DNA of 64,000 nt, taken from NCBI GenBank assembly GCA_000597885.1, contig CP004371.1, positions 3,860,501 to 3,924,500 of the forward strand, given 5' to 3'. The DNA is from Flammeovirgaceae bacterium 311 (lineage in GTDB: Bacteria; Bacteroidota; Bacteroidia; Cytophagales; Cyclobacteriaceae). Both the position numbers and the translations under genes were made by a program. Shown here piece after piece: positions 27,415 through 36,117 of this stretch. The stretch's first letter is position 1, and the number at the start of each line of letters is the position of its first letter. The notes beneath the pieces are model-generated. The model was given only the letters and a program-made list of their open reading frames with translations, ran no database searches and was not told the origin of the DNA.

Positions 27415-27419
27415 GCTGC

Positions 27420-30203
27420 TTAAAATCTGATGTTGTAATTGATAAATGGAATAGCGCTGCCAAAAATAGAGAGCCTGTATCCCTTTATGGCGCCTCCCTC
27501 TGCAACGAAGTAAGCAGAATACACATTTCTCCGGCCCGTGAGGTTGTAAACCCCAATGGTCCAGGAGTTGTGGGTGAGCTGTTTCAGGTAGTGATTGCCT
27601 TCAATGTTCATGGCAAAGTCGGTGCGGAAATAATCCGGTATTCTGTTAGAGTTCCTGTCGGCGTAAAGTACACGCTCGGAACCTGCGTAGGAGTATTTTG
27701 CAATGGGCAGGGTAATGGGCCGGCCACTGCTGTAGGTGCAGTTAAGCGAAATGCTGAAGCGGTGCGAAAATTTGTAGTTGCCAATCAGGGTCAGGTCGTG
27801 GGGCTTATCGTAATTGGCCGGATACCAGTCCCCGCCATTGATAAGCTCGCCGGCATTAGGATCGTCCATGCGCAATAGGGTGCGGGAGTAGGTGTAGCTA
27901 AACCAGCCATTGAGCTTACCGCTTAATTTTTTCACCATAAACTCTGCCCCATAGGCCTTTCCTTCGGTATTGATTACCTCTGTTTCTATGGCAGGGTTCA
28001 TCACCAGCTCTGCACCGCCTTTATAATCCAGGTAGTCCTGAATGTTCTTGTAGTAACCTTCCAGTGAAGTTTCTATTACACCATTGCGGAAGTTTTTGTA
28101 CAGCCCGAGCGAAAACTGCTCGCCAAACTGTGGCCGTATGTTAGGATCGCTAAGCTTCCAGATATCGGTAGGAGAAACCGCCGTGGTGTTGGAGAGCATG
28201 TGGATGTACTGGCGCAGGGTGTTGTAACCACCTTTCACAGAAAAGCTGGGCGTAAACATATACCTGGCAGATAGCCTGTACTCGGGGCCATGGTAGGTAT
28301 TGATCAGGTCTCCACTCCCGTAAGAGATAGTATCCAGCATATTGATTTCGCTTCTGGGCAGCCCATCCGCATAGGTGATTACACTTTTAGGACCCAGGTA
28401 ATTAAAAAGAGAATACCTGATGCCTGCAGTTAAGGAAAGCCTTTTGGAAATATCGAACTGATCCTCCAGGTACAGCGCACTTTCCACAGCCTTTTCGCTT
28501 TCCAGTACCTCGGGCACTACCTGCGACTCTTCTCCAACAGGCAGAAACGATCCGGGGCGCAGCTTATAATAAACCGAGCTGAGGCCAAAGCTAAAGGTGT
28601 GGCTGGCATTCAGGGAGTAGTTAAAGGCTGCCTGCCCGTTGAGCTGGTTAATATCGAAAGCAAGTTTGTAGGCATTAACCGGGTTGTTTTCGCTCTTCAC
28701 GCCAAAGCTGTACTGGCTGTAGCTGCCTGTAAAATCGGCCAGGAGCTTATTGGAGAATATCTTCTTCCATTTCAGGGTAGCGTTTTTATTGTCGTAGCCG
28801 TAGAGCGTATCGGTTCTAAGCTTAAACTGGTCTTTGCTGAAGTAGCCGGTAAAGTAGAGGTTGCTTCTTTCGTTAATTTCGTGAGTCAGGTTCAGGTTTA
28901 CATCATGAAAAGAAGCCTTGCTGTTTTGGTATTCTTCATTATCGAGCAGCTTTAGCAGCCAGTTAGAGTAGGTGGTGCGGCCACCCAGAATAAAGGAGGT
29001 TTTGTCCTTGATAAGGGGCCCTTCTATGGTAGCCCGGCTGGTTAAAAGACCAATACCGGCTTTGCCTTCAAATTTCTTTTTATTGCCGTAGCGGGGCGTA
29101 ATCTTTAGTACAGAAGATAGACGGCCGCCGTATTGAGCGGGAATGCTGCTTTTGAAAAGTTCTACCCCATCCAGCAGATCAGAATTAAAGGCAGAGAAAA
29201 AGCCAAAGAGGTGTGAGGGGTTATACACCGTTGCATCGTTAAACAGGATCAGGTTCTGATCTACCGAGCCTCCGCGTACATTGAAACCTGTGCTGGCTTC
29301 GCCGGTGGTTTTTACTCCTGGCAGTGTAAGCACCACCCGCAGCACATCCGGTTCGCCCATTACACTGGGCACCTGCCTGATGGCCCTTATGTTAATCTTT
29401 TCCATGCCCATCTGGGCCTGGCTCACATTTACGTCCCGGTCGGCCTGTATTTCTACAGCCTTCAGCTGGGTAACATTTTCAATCAGCTGAATATCCAGCT
29501 TGCCATCAGAATACAGCACAATCTGCATATCTTCGTTTACCATGCCAACAGACCTGATCTTAAGGGTATGGCGCCCTTTGGGAATGGTAAGCGAAAAGTT
29601 GCCGAAGGCATCGGTAGCTGCTCCGATAAAGGGATCTTCAATCAGTACGGTGGCACCAATTACCTGCTCCCCGGTTTGGGCATTGCGCACCTGCCCGCTT
29701 ATTTTGGCATTGCCCGGTACAATAGTCTGGGTACGTTTGCCAACTTCATAGATCTTGTCTTTTTTTACCCACGACCTGTTTCCGTTGCCGTTGTAATAAT
29801 CTACTACAAACTCATTTTTTTGCTTGCTGTCAGGAGTTTCTTCTATCTTTCTGAAGAAGCCGGGCGGCAGATCAGTTAAAATCTTTTGTCCTTTAGTAAC
29901 ATAAACATGTTTGGTTTCAGCATCGATGGCATACTCCAGGCCGGTATTTTGCAGGGCCTGCGCCAGCACATCCGATAAAGGTTTGTTTTCGAACTTGCCA
30001 CTTACAACAAGGCTGTCTGTATCTGCAGTATTATAATAAAAATGATACCCGCTTTTGCTTTCCACCTCCTGAACAAACTGCTGAAAGCTTACGTCATTAA
30101 AATTTGCGCTAATGGATGGAGTGCCGCTGCCCTGTGCTGCAGCTGTAAGGGAAAGGCAGAAGATAGCCAGGAAGAGATAAGTAAGCTGCACGAGATTTTT
30201 CAT
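27420..30203 (-). CDS. STN/CarboxypepD-type TonB-dependent receptor (copy A)
   Basis: A 927-residue outer-membrane receptor with the same domain order as copy B: signal peptide (to AAAQ), STN domain (ANFNDVSFQQFVQEVESK, about 32-110), carboxypeptidase-like domain (GATVLIEDPFIGAATDAFGN), plug (STGFNVRGGSVDQNL, SSIPAQYGGRLSSVLKI), and a barrel ending NYNIRF. Most of the plug and barrel is closely similar to copy B, while the N-terminal 150 residues have diverged more, so ligand spectra may be related and signalling partners different. No FecI/FecR genes are adjacent. The ATGA overlap with the upstream gene fixes the start. Confidence 0.9.
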   Translation of the reverse strand: MKNLVQLTYLFLAIFCLSLTAAAQGSGTPSISANFNDVSFQQFVQEVESKSGYHFYYNTADTDSLVVSGKFENKPLSDVLAQALQNTGLEYAIDAETKHVYVTKGQKILTDLPPGFFRKIEETPDSKQKNEFVVDYYNGNGNRSWVKKDKIYEVGKRTQTIVPGNAKISGQVRNAQTGEQVIGATVLIEDPFIGAATDAFGNFSLTIPKGRHTLKIRSVGMVNEDMQIVLYSDGKLDIQLIENVTQLKAVEIQADRDVNVSQAQMGMEKINIRAIRQVPSVMGEPDVLRVVLTLPGVKTTGEASTGFNVRGGSVDQNLILFNDATVYNPSHLFGFFSAFNSDLLDGVELFKSSIPAQYGGRLSSVLKITPRYGNKKKFEGKAGIGLLTSRATIEGPLIKDKTSFILGGRTTYSNWLLKLLDNEEYQNSKASFHDVNLNLTHEINERSNLYFTGYFSKDQFKLRTDTLYGYDNKNATLKWKKIFSNKLLADFTGSYSQYSFGVKSENNPVNAYKLAFDINQLNGQAAFNYSLNASHTFSFGLSSVYYKLRPGSFLPVGEESQVVPEVLESEKAVESALYLEDQFDISKRLSLTAGIRYSLFNYLGPKSVITYADGLPRSEINMLDTISYGSGDLINTYHGPEYRLSARYMFTPSFSVKGGYNTLRQYIHMLSNTTAVSPTDIWKLSDPNIRPQFGEQFSLGLYKNFRNGVIETSLEGYYKNIQDYLDYKGGAELVMNPAIETEVINTEGKAYGAEFMVKKLSGKLNGWFSYTYSRTLLRMDDPNAGELINGGDWYPANYDKPHDLTLIGNYKFSHRFSISLNCTYSSGRPITLPIAKYSYAGSERVLYADRNSNRIPDYFRTDFAMNIEGNHYLKQLTHNSWTIGVYNLTGRRNVYSAYFVAEGGAIKGYRLSIFGSAIPFINYNIRF
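28150..28220 (-). repeat. 71-bp patch identical to 20842-20912
   Basis: Partner of the identical patch in the other receptor gene; no difference in 71 bases. Confidence 0.9.
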
Positions 30204-31006
30204 GGTTGGTCGGTTGCCTGTGCCTGATCGTAGTACTCCACCATTTTCATCAGGGCATGCTCAGGGTCATTGCGGAATTTAATCTTATTTCTGCTGAGGA
30301 ACTGGCGTACTTCCTTTTTCTGATCGCCCAGCACCCTAAGGGCAGAGCCCCGGCTTTTTACCGGATAGTAGGCTCCCTCTTTTTTAATAAAGTAGAGGTT
30401 TTTCTGATCGAACTCTCTGTGAATCATTCTGTCCATAAATGTTTCCTTGATGTTCTTTCTGCGTTTTACCAGTAGCTGGGTATCTCCCTGGTACAGCAGA
30501 TCATAAAAGCCCGGGATCATGGGCGATCCTTTCGCATCGTTTACCACGGCGCCGCTTGCTGCATCGTTGCCTGCCGCAGGGACGCCTGCCGCAGGATCGA
30601 CTGCCGCAATATTTATAAAATGATGGCCGGAAAGCTCAAAGTAGCTAATAAGTTCTTTGAAAAGCCTGATCTTGAAAACACCTGCATAATGTTGTACCAC
30701 CAGCTCCTCGGCAGCAATATCGTACAGCATCGGAACCTGCTGGTAGAGCTGACCTTTATAGTACAGGTTGCCATTTCGCCATTCGTTGTTGAGAAAAAAA
30801 GCATGACCCTCAATTCTGTTATCGAAGCCTATGTACTCCCGGCCATGATACAGAAAAGAATTATCCCTGGCTTTTTCCCGGTAAAAAGAAATGGTATTGT
30901 GTAAGGCGGTCAGTGAATCTGACTTAGCTGCTTCCTGAGCGCTTACTTTGGGGGGAAGGCCGGAGATAAGCAGTATCAGTGCAGAAAAGAACAAGTAATT
31001 CCTCAT
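30200..31006 (-). CDS. Secreted protein of the receptor cassette (copy A)
   Basis: 268 residues with a signal peptide (to KVSAQ). It shares the blocks SFLYHGREYIGF, GNLYYKGQLYQQVPMLYDI, LGDQKKEVRQFL and KMVEYYD with the 22895 paralogue. It differs by an insertion of about 20 residues near position 150 (DPAAGVPAAGNDAASGAVV) encoded by 15-bp repeats at 30570-30608. The paralogue has no counterpart, so the insertion is probably recent and lies in a tolerated loop. It is first gene of copy A and overlaps the receptor ATG by 4 bases. Family and function not recognised. Confidence 0.75.
   Translation of the reverse strand: MRNYLFFSALILLISGLPPKVSAQEAAKSDSLTALHNTISFYREKARDNSFLYHGREYIGFDNRIEGHAFFLNNEWRNGNLYYKGQLYQQVPMLYDIAAEELVVQHYAGVFKIRLFKELISYFELSGHHFINIAAVDPAAGVPAAGNDAASGAVVNDAKGSPMIPGFYDLLYQGDTQLLVKRRKNIKETFMDRMIHREFDQKNLYFIKKEGAYYPVKSRGSALRVLGDQKKEVRQFLSRNKIKFRNDPEHALMKMVEYYDQAQATDQP
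30570..30608 (-). repeat. 15-bp tandem micro-repeat in coding sequence
   Basis: CCTGCCGCAGG occurs at 30570-30580 and 30585-30595, and CTGCCGCA again at 30601-30608, an exact 15-base period encoding PAAGV-like pentapeptides. Each unit is a near-palindrome. Related units occur in uvrA and in the TPR gene at 49633. Confidence 0.75.
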
Positions 31007-31371
31007 AGATCTTAAAAAAGCCCGGGGGCAGTACAGCCTTCAAAATAAAAATTAAGAAAGGCTAAATTTCCTAAAACAGAATTTGCCCTGAATCAAAATA
31101 ACAGAAGATAAATTCCGGACTTCAATAATAACAAAACTTCACTGAATATCAACGGTATTTTTACCGGCAATTGGAGAAACAGCAGTATTTTAGAAGTAAC
31201 AGATGCTCATTGGTTTACCTTCTTCGTTTTTATGCTGTTAAGGCTATACAAGGGGAGCGGGAATATTAAATATGAGAAATAGTATTTCAGGCGATAAGCT
31301 GTAAATTTCAGTATGAATTTATTACCCCCTGCAGCAGGTGCCAGGTGCTACAGGAGATTACATAAACATTT
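31007..31371. other. Divergent intergenic region upstream of cassette copy A
   Basis: 365 AT-rich bases that must carry the promoter of the large minus-strand cassette and of the plus-strand gene at 31372. I find no exact TAnnTTTG element on the minus strand. On the plus strand TAAATTTC at 31312-31319 is one base off consensus. No ORF, hairpin terminator or RNA is evident. Confidence 0.5.
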
Positions 31372-32127
31372 ATGCATTACTATTTTACCCTCTTTTTATG
31401 CTTACTTTTTAGTGCAGTATTTGCCCAGCAGCAGGCTACTACACTGGTGGTAAGGGCAAAGGCAAAAGATGCCAAATTTATCGGCACCTCCATTGGAGGA
31501 GCCTATGTGGTGGTGAAAGATCCTGTAAGCGGTAAAGTACTGGCAGAGGGTTTTACTGAAGGCAGTACCGGTAATACCCAGCGTATCATGCAGGAGCCGC
31601 AGCAGCGCAACCGGACGCTGTCAGATCAGGAAACCGCCAGATTCGAAACCACCCTGCAGCTGGAGAAGCCGCAGTTTGTAACGGTAGAAGTGTGGGCTCC
31701 CTACAACCAACCGGGGGCAAGGGTGCAGGCGCAGACACAGCTCTGGCTGCTGCCGGGCAAATCTATTACGGGCGATGGGCTGGTGGTGGAAATTCCGGGC
31801 TTTATTGTAAGTGCCCTGGCGCCCCAGGCCCATGAGTCGGTACCTGCCGGAAAAGCACTGCCGCTGCGAGCCAATGTGGTACTCACCTGCGGTTGCCCGG
31901 TAACTCCCGGAGGCATATGGGATGCAAACCGTTATGAGGTGGAAGCACTGGTGTATAAAGAAGGTAAGCTTTTACAGCGTGCCCCGCTGCAGGTAAAAGA
32001 CAAAGACAGCACTTTTGAGGGCAGCTTTGTGCCACAGGCAGCAGGCCTGTACGAAATAATCATTACTGCCTATGATCCGGCCTCCGGCAATACCGGTGCC
32101 GACAAGGTGAACATCATAGTAAAATAA
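31372..32127 (+). CDS. Secreted beta-rich hypothetical protein
   Basis: 251 residues with a signal peptide (MHYYFTLFLCLLFSAVFAQ). The mature chain appears to hold two beta-sandwich parts: one around GAYVVVKDPVSGKVLAEGF, resembling a carboxypeptidase-regulatory strand pattern, and a C-terminal Ig-like part (YEVEALVYKEGK, GLYEIIITAYDPASGNTG). A CGC pair (LTCGCPVTPGG) lies between them and could bind metal or form a disulfide. I do not recognise the family. The next gene starts 31 bases downstream and is a lipoprotein, so the two may act together in the periplasm. Confidence 0.7.
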   Translation: MHYYFTLFLCLLFSAVFAQQQATTLVVRAKAKDAKFIGTSIGGAYVVVKDPVSGKVLAEGFTEGSTGNTQRIMQEPQQRNRTLSDQETARFETTLQLEKPQFVTVEVWAPYNQPGARVQAQTQLWLLPGKSITGDGLVVEIPGFIVSALAPQAHESVPAGKALPLRANVVLTCGCPVTPGGIWDANRYEVEALVYKEGKLLQRAPLQVKDKDSTFEGSFVPQAAGLYEIIITAYDPASGNTGADKVNIIVK

Positions 32128-32158
32128 CCCCTGTATCATTACGGCCCATAAGCTTTCT

Positions 32159-32617
32159 ATGCGAAACAATAAACCATATATCACGCTGATCTTTCTGCTG
32201 CTGCTGGTAGCAGGCTGTGCCGCCGATAAAAAAGGAGGAGGGGCATCAGATGCTGATAATGCTGTAAGTCCGGATGAATCTTTTGCACTGGCAGCGGCAG
32301 ATTCTGCCCGCTTTGTAGATGAAGACAGCAGTTTTTTGGTGCGGGTTAACGGGATTCAGGACAACCGCTGCCCCAAAGATGTAAATTGTATTACCGGCGG
32401 TAAAGCCCTGGTTACTGTTACCATTGAAGGCAGTGCAGCGGTAGTAAACCTCTGCACGGGTGCCGACTGCTTTGGAGAAGCGGAAAATTCTTTTTTACTT
32501 CGCCTCAATAATAAGCGTTATAACATCGTTTTAGAAGAAGTACTGCCTTATCCGGGAGATGAGCAGGAATCAAGACCGAAACAAGCAATATTGAAGATAA
32601 AGCGGGCTACGGGTTAG
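32159..32617 (+). CDS. Small lipoprotein with RCP/C motif
   Basis: 152 residues with a lipobox VAGC at about residue 20. The mature part carries DNRCPKDVNC, a short motif frequent in uncharacterised Bacteroidota lipoproteins (usually followed by WAG; here ITGG), and a second Cys pair in CTGADC. The four Cys probably form two disulfides. Strand patterns suggest a small beta-barrel or sandwich. It follows the secreted 31372 gene by 31 bases and is closed by a strong terminator, so it is the last gene of a two-gene operon. Function unknown. Confidence 0.75.
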   Translation: MRNNKPYITLIFLLLLVAGCAADKKGGGASDADNAVSPDESFALAAADSARFVDEDSSFLVRVNGIQDNRCPKDVNCITGGKALVTVTIEGSAAVVNLCTGADCFGEAENSFLLRLNNKRYNIVLEEVLPYPGDEQESRPKQAILKIKRATG

Positions 32618-32645
32618 TCTGCCTTTTTGGTTAAAGTTGGGAAAA

Positions 32646-32678
32646 GGAAACCCTGCCACGGCAGGGTTTCCTGTTTTT
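32646..32678. terminator. Bidirectional terminator
   Basis: GGAAACCCTGCC pairs with its complement through a tight loop and is followed by TGTTTTTAT. It ends the lipoprotein operon and overlaps the stop of the convergent peptidase gene. Confidence 0.85.
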
Positions 32679-34407
32679 ATGGAATCCGGTAAATAGGGTA
32701 GCGTAAATGGGCCTCTTCGTAATAAGGAGATCGCTTATAGACCCAGTCTAGCTGGGCGCCCGCATCCTGCGCAAAAGCATTATCCTGCTTTTTTAGCTCC
32801 TCCAGCTCTTTTCGCCAGGCAGGTTTTTCTCTGAGCAGCTGTGCCGCTACATCTTCAAAAACATAATCGCTAAAGCCTTCTTTTTGCTGCAGAATAGTAT
32901 CGAAGAAGTTCCAGGCAAAGTAGCTGTCGGGGGCGGCAGGCTCCAGCACTTCTACAAGAAAACGGCGGGCAGCCTGGCTGGTGCTTACCATAAAATCTCC
33001 CTTGCGCAGCTTTACCTGCTGCTTTTTGGGCACAGCCTTGATGGAATGGTGCAGGTAATGGCCTTCAAAAGGTCTTTCGTAGGTTTTAAAATCAGCAATG
33101 CGGTAAACTTCAGCTTCCACTAGGGTATCTTCCTCTACCGCTTTCATGGCAACGCCATTGGCTTTCAGGCGCTCTACAACCGGCCACCAGCCCTGCGGCA
33201 CTACATAAAACTGCGGCACCTGCACCGGCTGTTCGGGTCTGTAAGTGTCGTAGTATTTTACCGGCTTTTCAAATGGCCTGGTGCGGTCGTAATGGAGGCG
33301 GGGCAGGCCGCTGACTTCGCTGATTTGCATGCTGCCTTCATAGCCCTGAAAGTTTAATGTAGTATGTTGGCTGGTATCCGATACCCAGTGGAGGGGTATG
33401 CTGGTTTGCCTGCTAAAAAAGCCCTGTTGTTCCTGCTGCAGCCGCTGTAGCTTTTTGCCATCGCGGGCAGTTGCTTTGGCGGCGATCAGCAAGAACTGAT
33501 AGGTTGCTTTTACCCGCACATCGTAAGGCTTTAGCATGTGGGTTTCCGTCATCATACCAATGGTATTGTGCAGGGCGGCAAAACCACTGCTGTAGCGCGG
33601 GTTGTCAATGAAGGAGACCCAACCATTATCTGGCACCGTACCCCAGACATTTACATAGGGTGTCATGGGTGAGCCCAGCTGCTCCATTTGCTGATACAGC
33701 TTTGGCTCCAGCTCCTGCCGGAGGTAAGCTCCCAGCGGACCGCTCAGCTTGTTGTGCTGGGTGGGGAGCAGGGTCATGGTATACTGGTAGTCGGCGCCAT
33801 TGCTCACATGTGTTTCTACATAGAGCTGTGGTTTCAGCATCAGGAAAAGTTCTGCAAAGGAACGTGCGTTGCGGCTGTCCAGTTTAATAAAATCACGGTT
33901 CAGGTCCAGGTTACGCGCATTGCCCCGAAAGCCATAGGCCTCGGGCCCCTGCTGGTTGGCCCGGCTGTGGGTGTTACGGTTTAAGGCGCCGCCAATGTTG
34001 TAAAAGGGTATTACGGCAATCGCCACATCGCCCACTTCTTTCCGGAATTGCGCATTGAAGGCCAGCTCCCGCAGCAGCAGCATGGAGGCATCGAGCCCAT
34101 CGGGCTCTCCCGGGTGAATGGCATTGTTGATCAGCAGGACTGGCTTTCCGCTTTTCCTGATGTTCCCGATGCTGCTTTCGCCACCGGGGCTGTAGAGTAC
34201 CAGGTGCAGGGGTTCCCCACTATCGGTAGGGCCGGCAGCGTGCATGCTTATCTTGTCGGAGGCTTTATCGAGCGCCCGCCACCAGTCCATGGCTTCGGCG
34301 TAGGTAGGGGTTTGGGTGCCCTCGCTATGCTCAAAGCGTGTGGGCAGTTTTTGTGCTTGCAGGGAAAAGGGGAGCATCAGGAGTAAAATAAAGAAAAATC
34401 GAAGCAT
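32677..34407 (-). CDS. Secreted M14 family zinc carboxypeptidase
   Basis: The start at 34407 (576 aa) gives a clean signal peptide (MLRFFFILLLMLPFSLQAQ); the longer frame to 34500 has no such feature. The peptidase domain spans residues about 30-330. The zinc site HPGEPDG supplies His and Glu, ETHVSNG supplies the third ligand, NLDLNRDF carries the substrate-binding Arg, and MTETH holds a candidate catalytic Glu. The C-terminal 250 residues form an extra domain. It would trim C-terminal residues from peptides in the periplasm or outside. It is monocistronic and convergent with the lipoprotein gene. Confidence 0.85.
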   Translation of the reverse strand: MLRFFFILLLMLPFSLQAQKLPTRFEHSEGTQTPTYAEAMDWWRALDKASDKISMHAAGPTDSGEPLHLVLYSPGGESSIGNIRKSGKPVLLINNAIHPGEPDGLDASMLLLRELAFNAQFRKEVGDVAIAVIPFYNIGGALNRNTHSRANQQGPEAYGFRGNARNLDLNRDFIKLDSRNARSFAELFLMLKPQLYVETHVSNGADYQYTMTLLPTQHNKLSGPLGAYLRQELEPKLYQQMEQLGSPMTPYVNVWGTVPDNGWVSFIDNPRYSSGFAALHNTIGMMTETHMLKPYDVRVKATYQFLLIAAKATARDGKKLQRLQQEQQGFFSRQTSIPLHWVSDTSQHTTLNFQGYEGSMQISEVSGLPRLHYDRTRPFEKPVKYYDTYRPEQPVQVPQFYVVPQGWWPVVERLKANGVAMKAVEEDTLVEAEVYRIADFKTYERPFEGHYLHHSIKAVPKKQQVKLRKGDFMVSTSQAARRFLVEVLEPAAPDSYFAWNFFDTILQQKEGFSDYVFEDVAAQLLREKPAWRKELEELKKQDNAFAQDAGAQLDWVYKRSPYYEEAHLRYPIYRIP

Positions 34408-34519
34408 GCTGCCAAGATAAGCCGTGGCGGGAAAGAATGCTATAGGAGGGGCAGATACTGCCAGGCTGATTGATATATTTTGTATGCCTGCTACCTGCAC
34501 AGCTGCGTTCAGGCCCGGC

Positions 34520-35071
34520 TTATTTTGATAGATGTGCAGCCCTGGTTTTTAGGTAAACTACACACTCCCGCAGCCGTTCGTCCTGTGTCAGCAGGGGATG
34601 GGTAAAGTTTTTTACGTACTGCATGCCAATCTTTTTCATGACCGCTTCCGACTGGGTGTTTACCTGTGGAGCGACAGCATATACCTTTTCCAGTCCTAAG
34701 GTACTAAAGGCATAGTCTAAACAGGCTTTGGCCCCTTCTGTGGCAAAACCTTTGCCCCATTCACTTTTTTTCAGGCGCCAGCCAATATCAATACAAGGGG
34801 TAAAGTCAGCATTGTAAGTCTGTTGGGAGAGGCCTATAAAACCGATAAATTCCCCGCTCTCCAGCTTATCCACTGCAAAATAGCAAAATCCCCTATCTAC
34901 ATACTGCTGCTGCATCCGCTGGATGAACTGGCGTGTTTCCTCCGCTGATTGTGTGCCGGGAAAAAACGCCATCACCTCCGGGTCTGCATTGATGGCTGCC
35001 ATAGGCTGCAAATCGGCCTGCCTCCAGTTCCGGAATCCCAGTCTTGGGGAGGTGAAGAGGTATTTTTTCAT
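34520..35071 (-). CDS. GNAT family N-acetyltransferase (RimJ/RimL-like)
   Basis: 183 residues. It matches the RimJ/RimL-type GNAT group: PRLGFRNWRQADLQPM at the start, the acetyl-CoA loop EWGKGFATEGAKA near residue 120, and the terminal EAVMKKIGMQYVKNF. Members acetylate N-termini of ribosomal proteins or other small molecules; the target here cannot be told. Cytoplasmic. It lies 112 bases upstream of the peptidase and may be a separate unit. Confidence 0.88.
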   Translation of the reverse strand: MKKYLFTSPRLGFRNWRQADLQPMAAINADPEVMAFFPGTQSAEETRQFIQRMQQQYVDRGFCYFAVDKLESGEFIGFIGLSQQTYNADFTPCIDIGWRLKKSEWGKGFATEGAKACLDYAFSTLGLEKVYAVAPQVNTQSEAVMKKIGMQYVKNFTHPLLTQDERLRECVVYLKTRAAHLSK

Positions 35072-35204
35072 GCCATTGGTTTGTTTAGGTTAATTTCTGG
35101 CCTGCGCTAATTTTGGATTGCTTATGTGTGGACTTAGAAGAGCAGCTACTAAGTTAGCATTCTACCTGAGCTTCCAATGCGGTTAAACCGACGTTACAAG
35201 CCTT

Positions 35205-35969
35205 TTAAGCATCGGCAGTATAATAGTGTCTGGGGTCTCCTGCTTTTATATTATGCTCCCGGTACACCATCTCTCCAATTTTTCCTGTATCGCCCAAAGC
35301 CCTGCCCTTTATTAACCATGCAACACCAAAAGCAAAAAGTGCCAGTGCTTCAAAGACCAAAGTTGAATAGCGAAACAAGTTGAACTGATCAGCAATGGGT
35401 ATCATGGCGATGAATACAATAATCAAACACCCACAGATGCGGTATATCTTATTTTCATTCACAGCGCTTACGGGAATGTCTATGTTCTTTGCCTGACCAA
35501 TGGTAAATACATTGATGGCCAGTATTGAAAAGATAAGAAATAAGGCAGTAGCAAAACCATAGTGTACCCAACCCAGCCAATCGCCAGGATAGGGTATTAA
35601 CGTATATAGCTGATCTTTATCAATTTCAGCTTCAGGGGTGGTAGGAACTATTGCTGCGCCAAAAGCCATTACCCCGGCCAGATTGGTCAATAAGCTATCA
35701 TTCTTTAAAATAGACCTATTAATATGTCCTTTATAGCGAATCAGGAACAACCCAACCGCCCACAAGGTACCTGTAAAGATCTCCCGGAGGTTTGTGAAGT
35801 AGTAATGACTAATGGAAGGCTGCAGTTCGGTTTTAAAAAAAGGGATAAAAGAAAAGCCTACCAGCACAATGGGTAAGGATATTCCCAGGAATCCAATCGC
35901 TTTTCTTATTCTTCTATAAGTAAATAGATCATTCTCCTCCCTCCACTCTTTGGATGTTTCGGCTTGCAT
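35205..35969 (-). CDS. Multi-pass membrane protein, unknown
   Basis: 254 residues with about six hydrophobic helices (near 25-45, 70-85, 95-112, 135-160, 180-198, 205-225), separated by short charged loops. The N-terminus is cytoplasmic and basic (TYRRIRKAIGF). An aromatic, acidic periplasmic loop, TPEAEIDKDQLYTLIPYPGDW, lies between helices three and four. I do not recognise the family. No operon partner is close: the gaps are over 130 bases on both sides. Confidence 0.65.
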   Translation of the reverse strand: MQAETSKEWREENDLFTYRRIRKAIGFLGISLPIVLVGFSFIPFFKTELQPSISHYYFTNLREIFTGTLWAVGLFLIRYKGHINRSILKNDSLLTNLAGVMAFGAAIVPTTPEAEIDKDQLYTLIPYPGDWLGWVHYGFATALFLIFSILAINVFTIGQAKNIDIPVSAVNENKIYRICGCLIIVFIAMIPIADQFNLFRYSTLVFEALALFAFGVAWLIKGRALGDTGKIGEMVYREHNIKAGDPRHYYTADA

Positions 35970-36117
35970 AATTATATGATGTAAAAGCTTCTCTACAGCT
36001 GTATAACACTTATCGAATAAACTGGGCTGCTTATTGCCGCTCTTTTAAAAAACGTAGGGGAGTGATCAGGGGTGAAATGGTGAAAAAATGCTGACAGTCC
36101 TTGATCTATTTAACCAT

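Larger units (their letters stand above)
23846..31006 (-). repeat. Envelope cassette, copy A (four genes)
   Basis: In transcription order: secreted protein (31006), STN/TonB receptor (30203), DUF4249 lipoprotein (27414), MG2-like protein (26287). It has the same order and strand as copy B. Junctions are a 4-base overlap, 5 bases and 11 bases. It is the upstream copy and lies beside the divergent region 31007-31371. Confidence 0.85.

Noticed and set aside
30570-30608. CRISPR array
   Set aside because: The repeats are only 15 bases long, contiguous, in frame inside a gene, and there are no spacers or cas genes.
15319-31006. Classical SusC/SusD polysaccharide utilisation locus
   Set aside because: No SusD-like lipoprotein and no glycoside hydrolase is present; the lipoproteins are DUF4249 type.
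34408-34500. Upstream start for the M14 peptidase
   Set aside because: The signal peptide begins at 34407; the extension would bury it.
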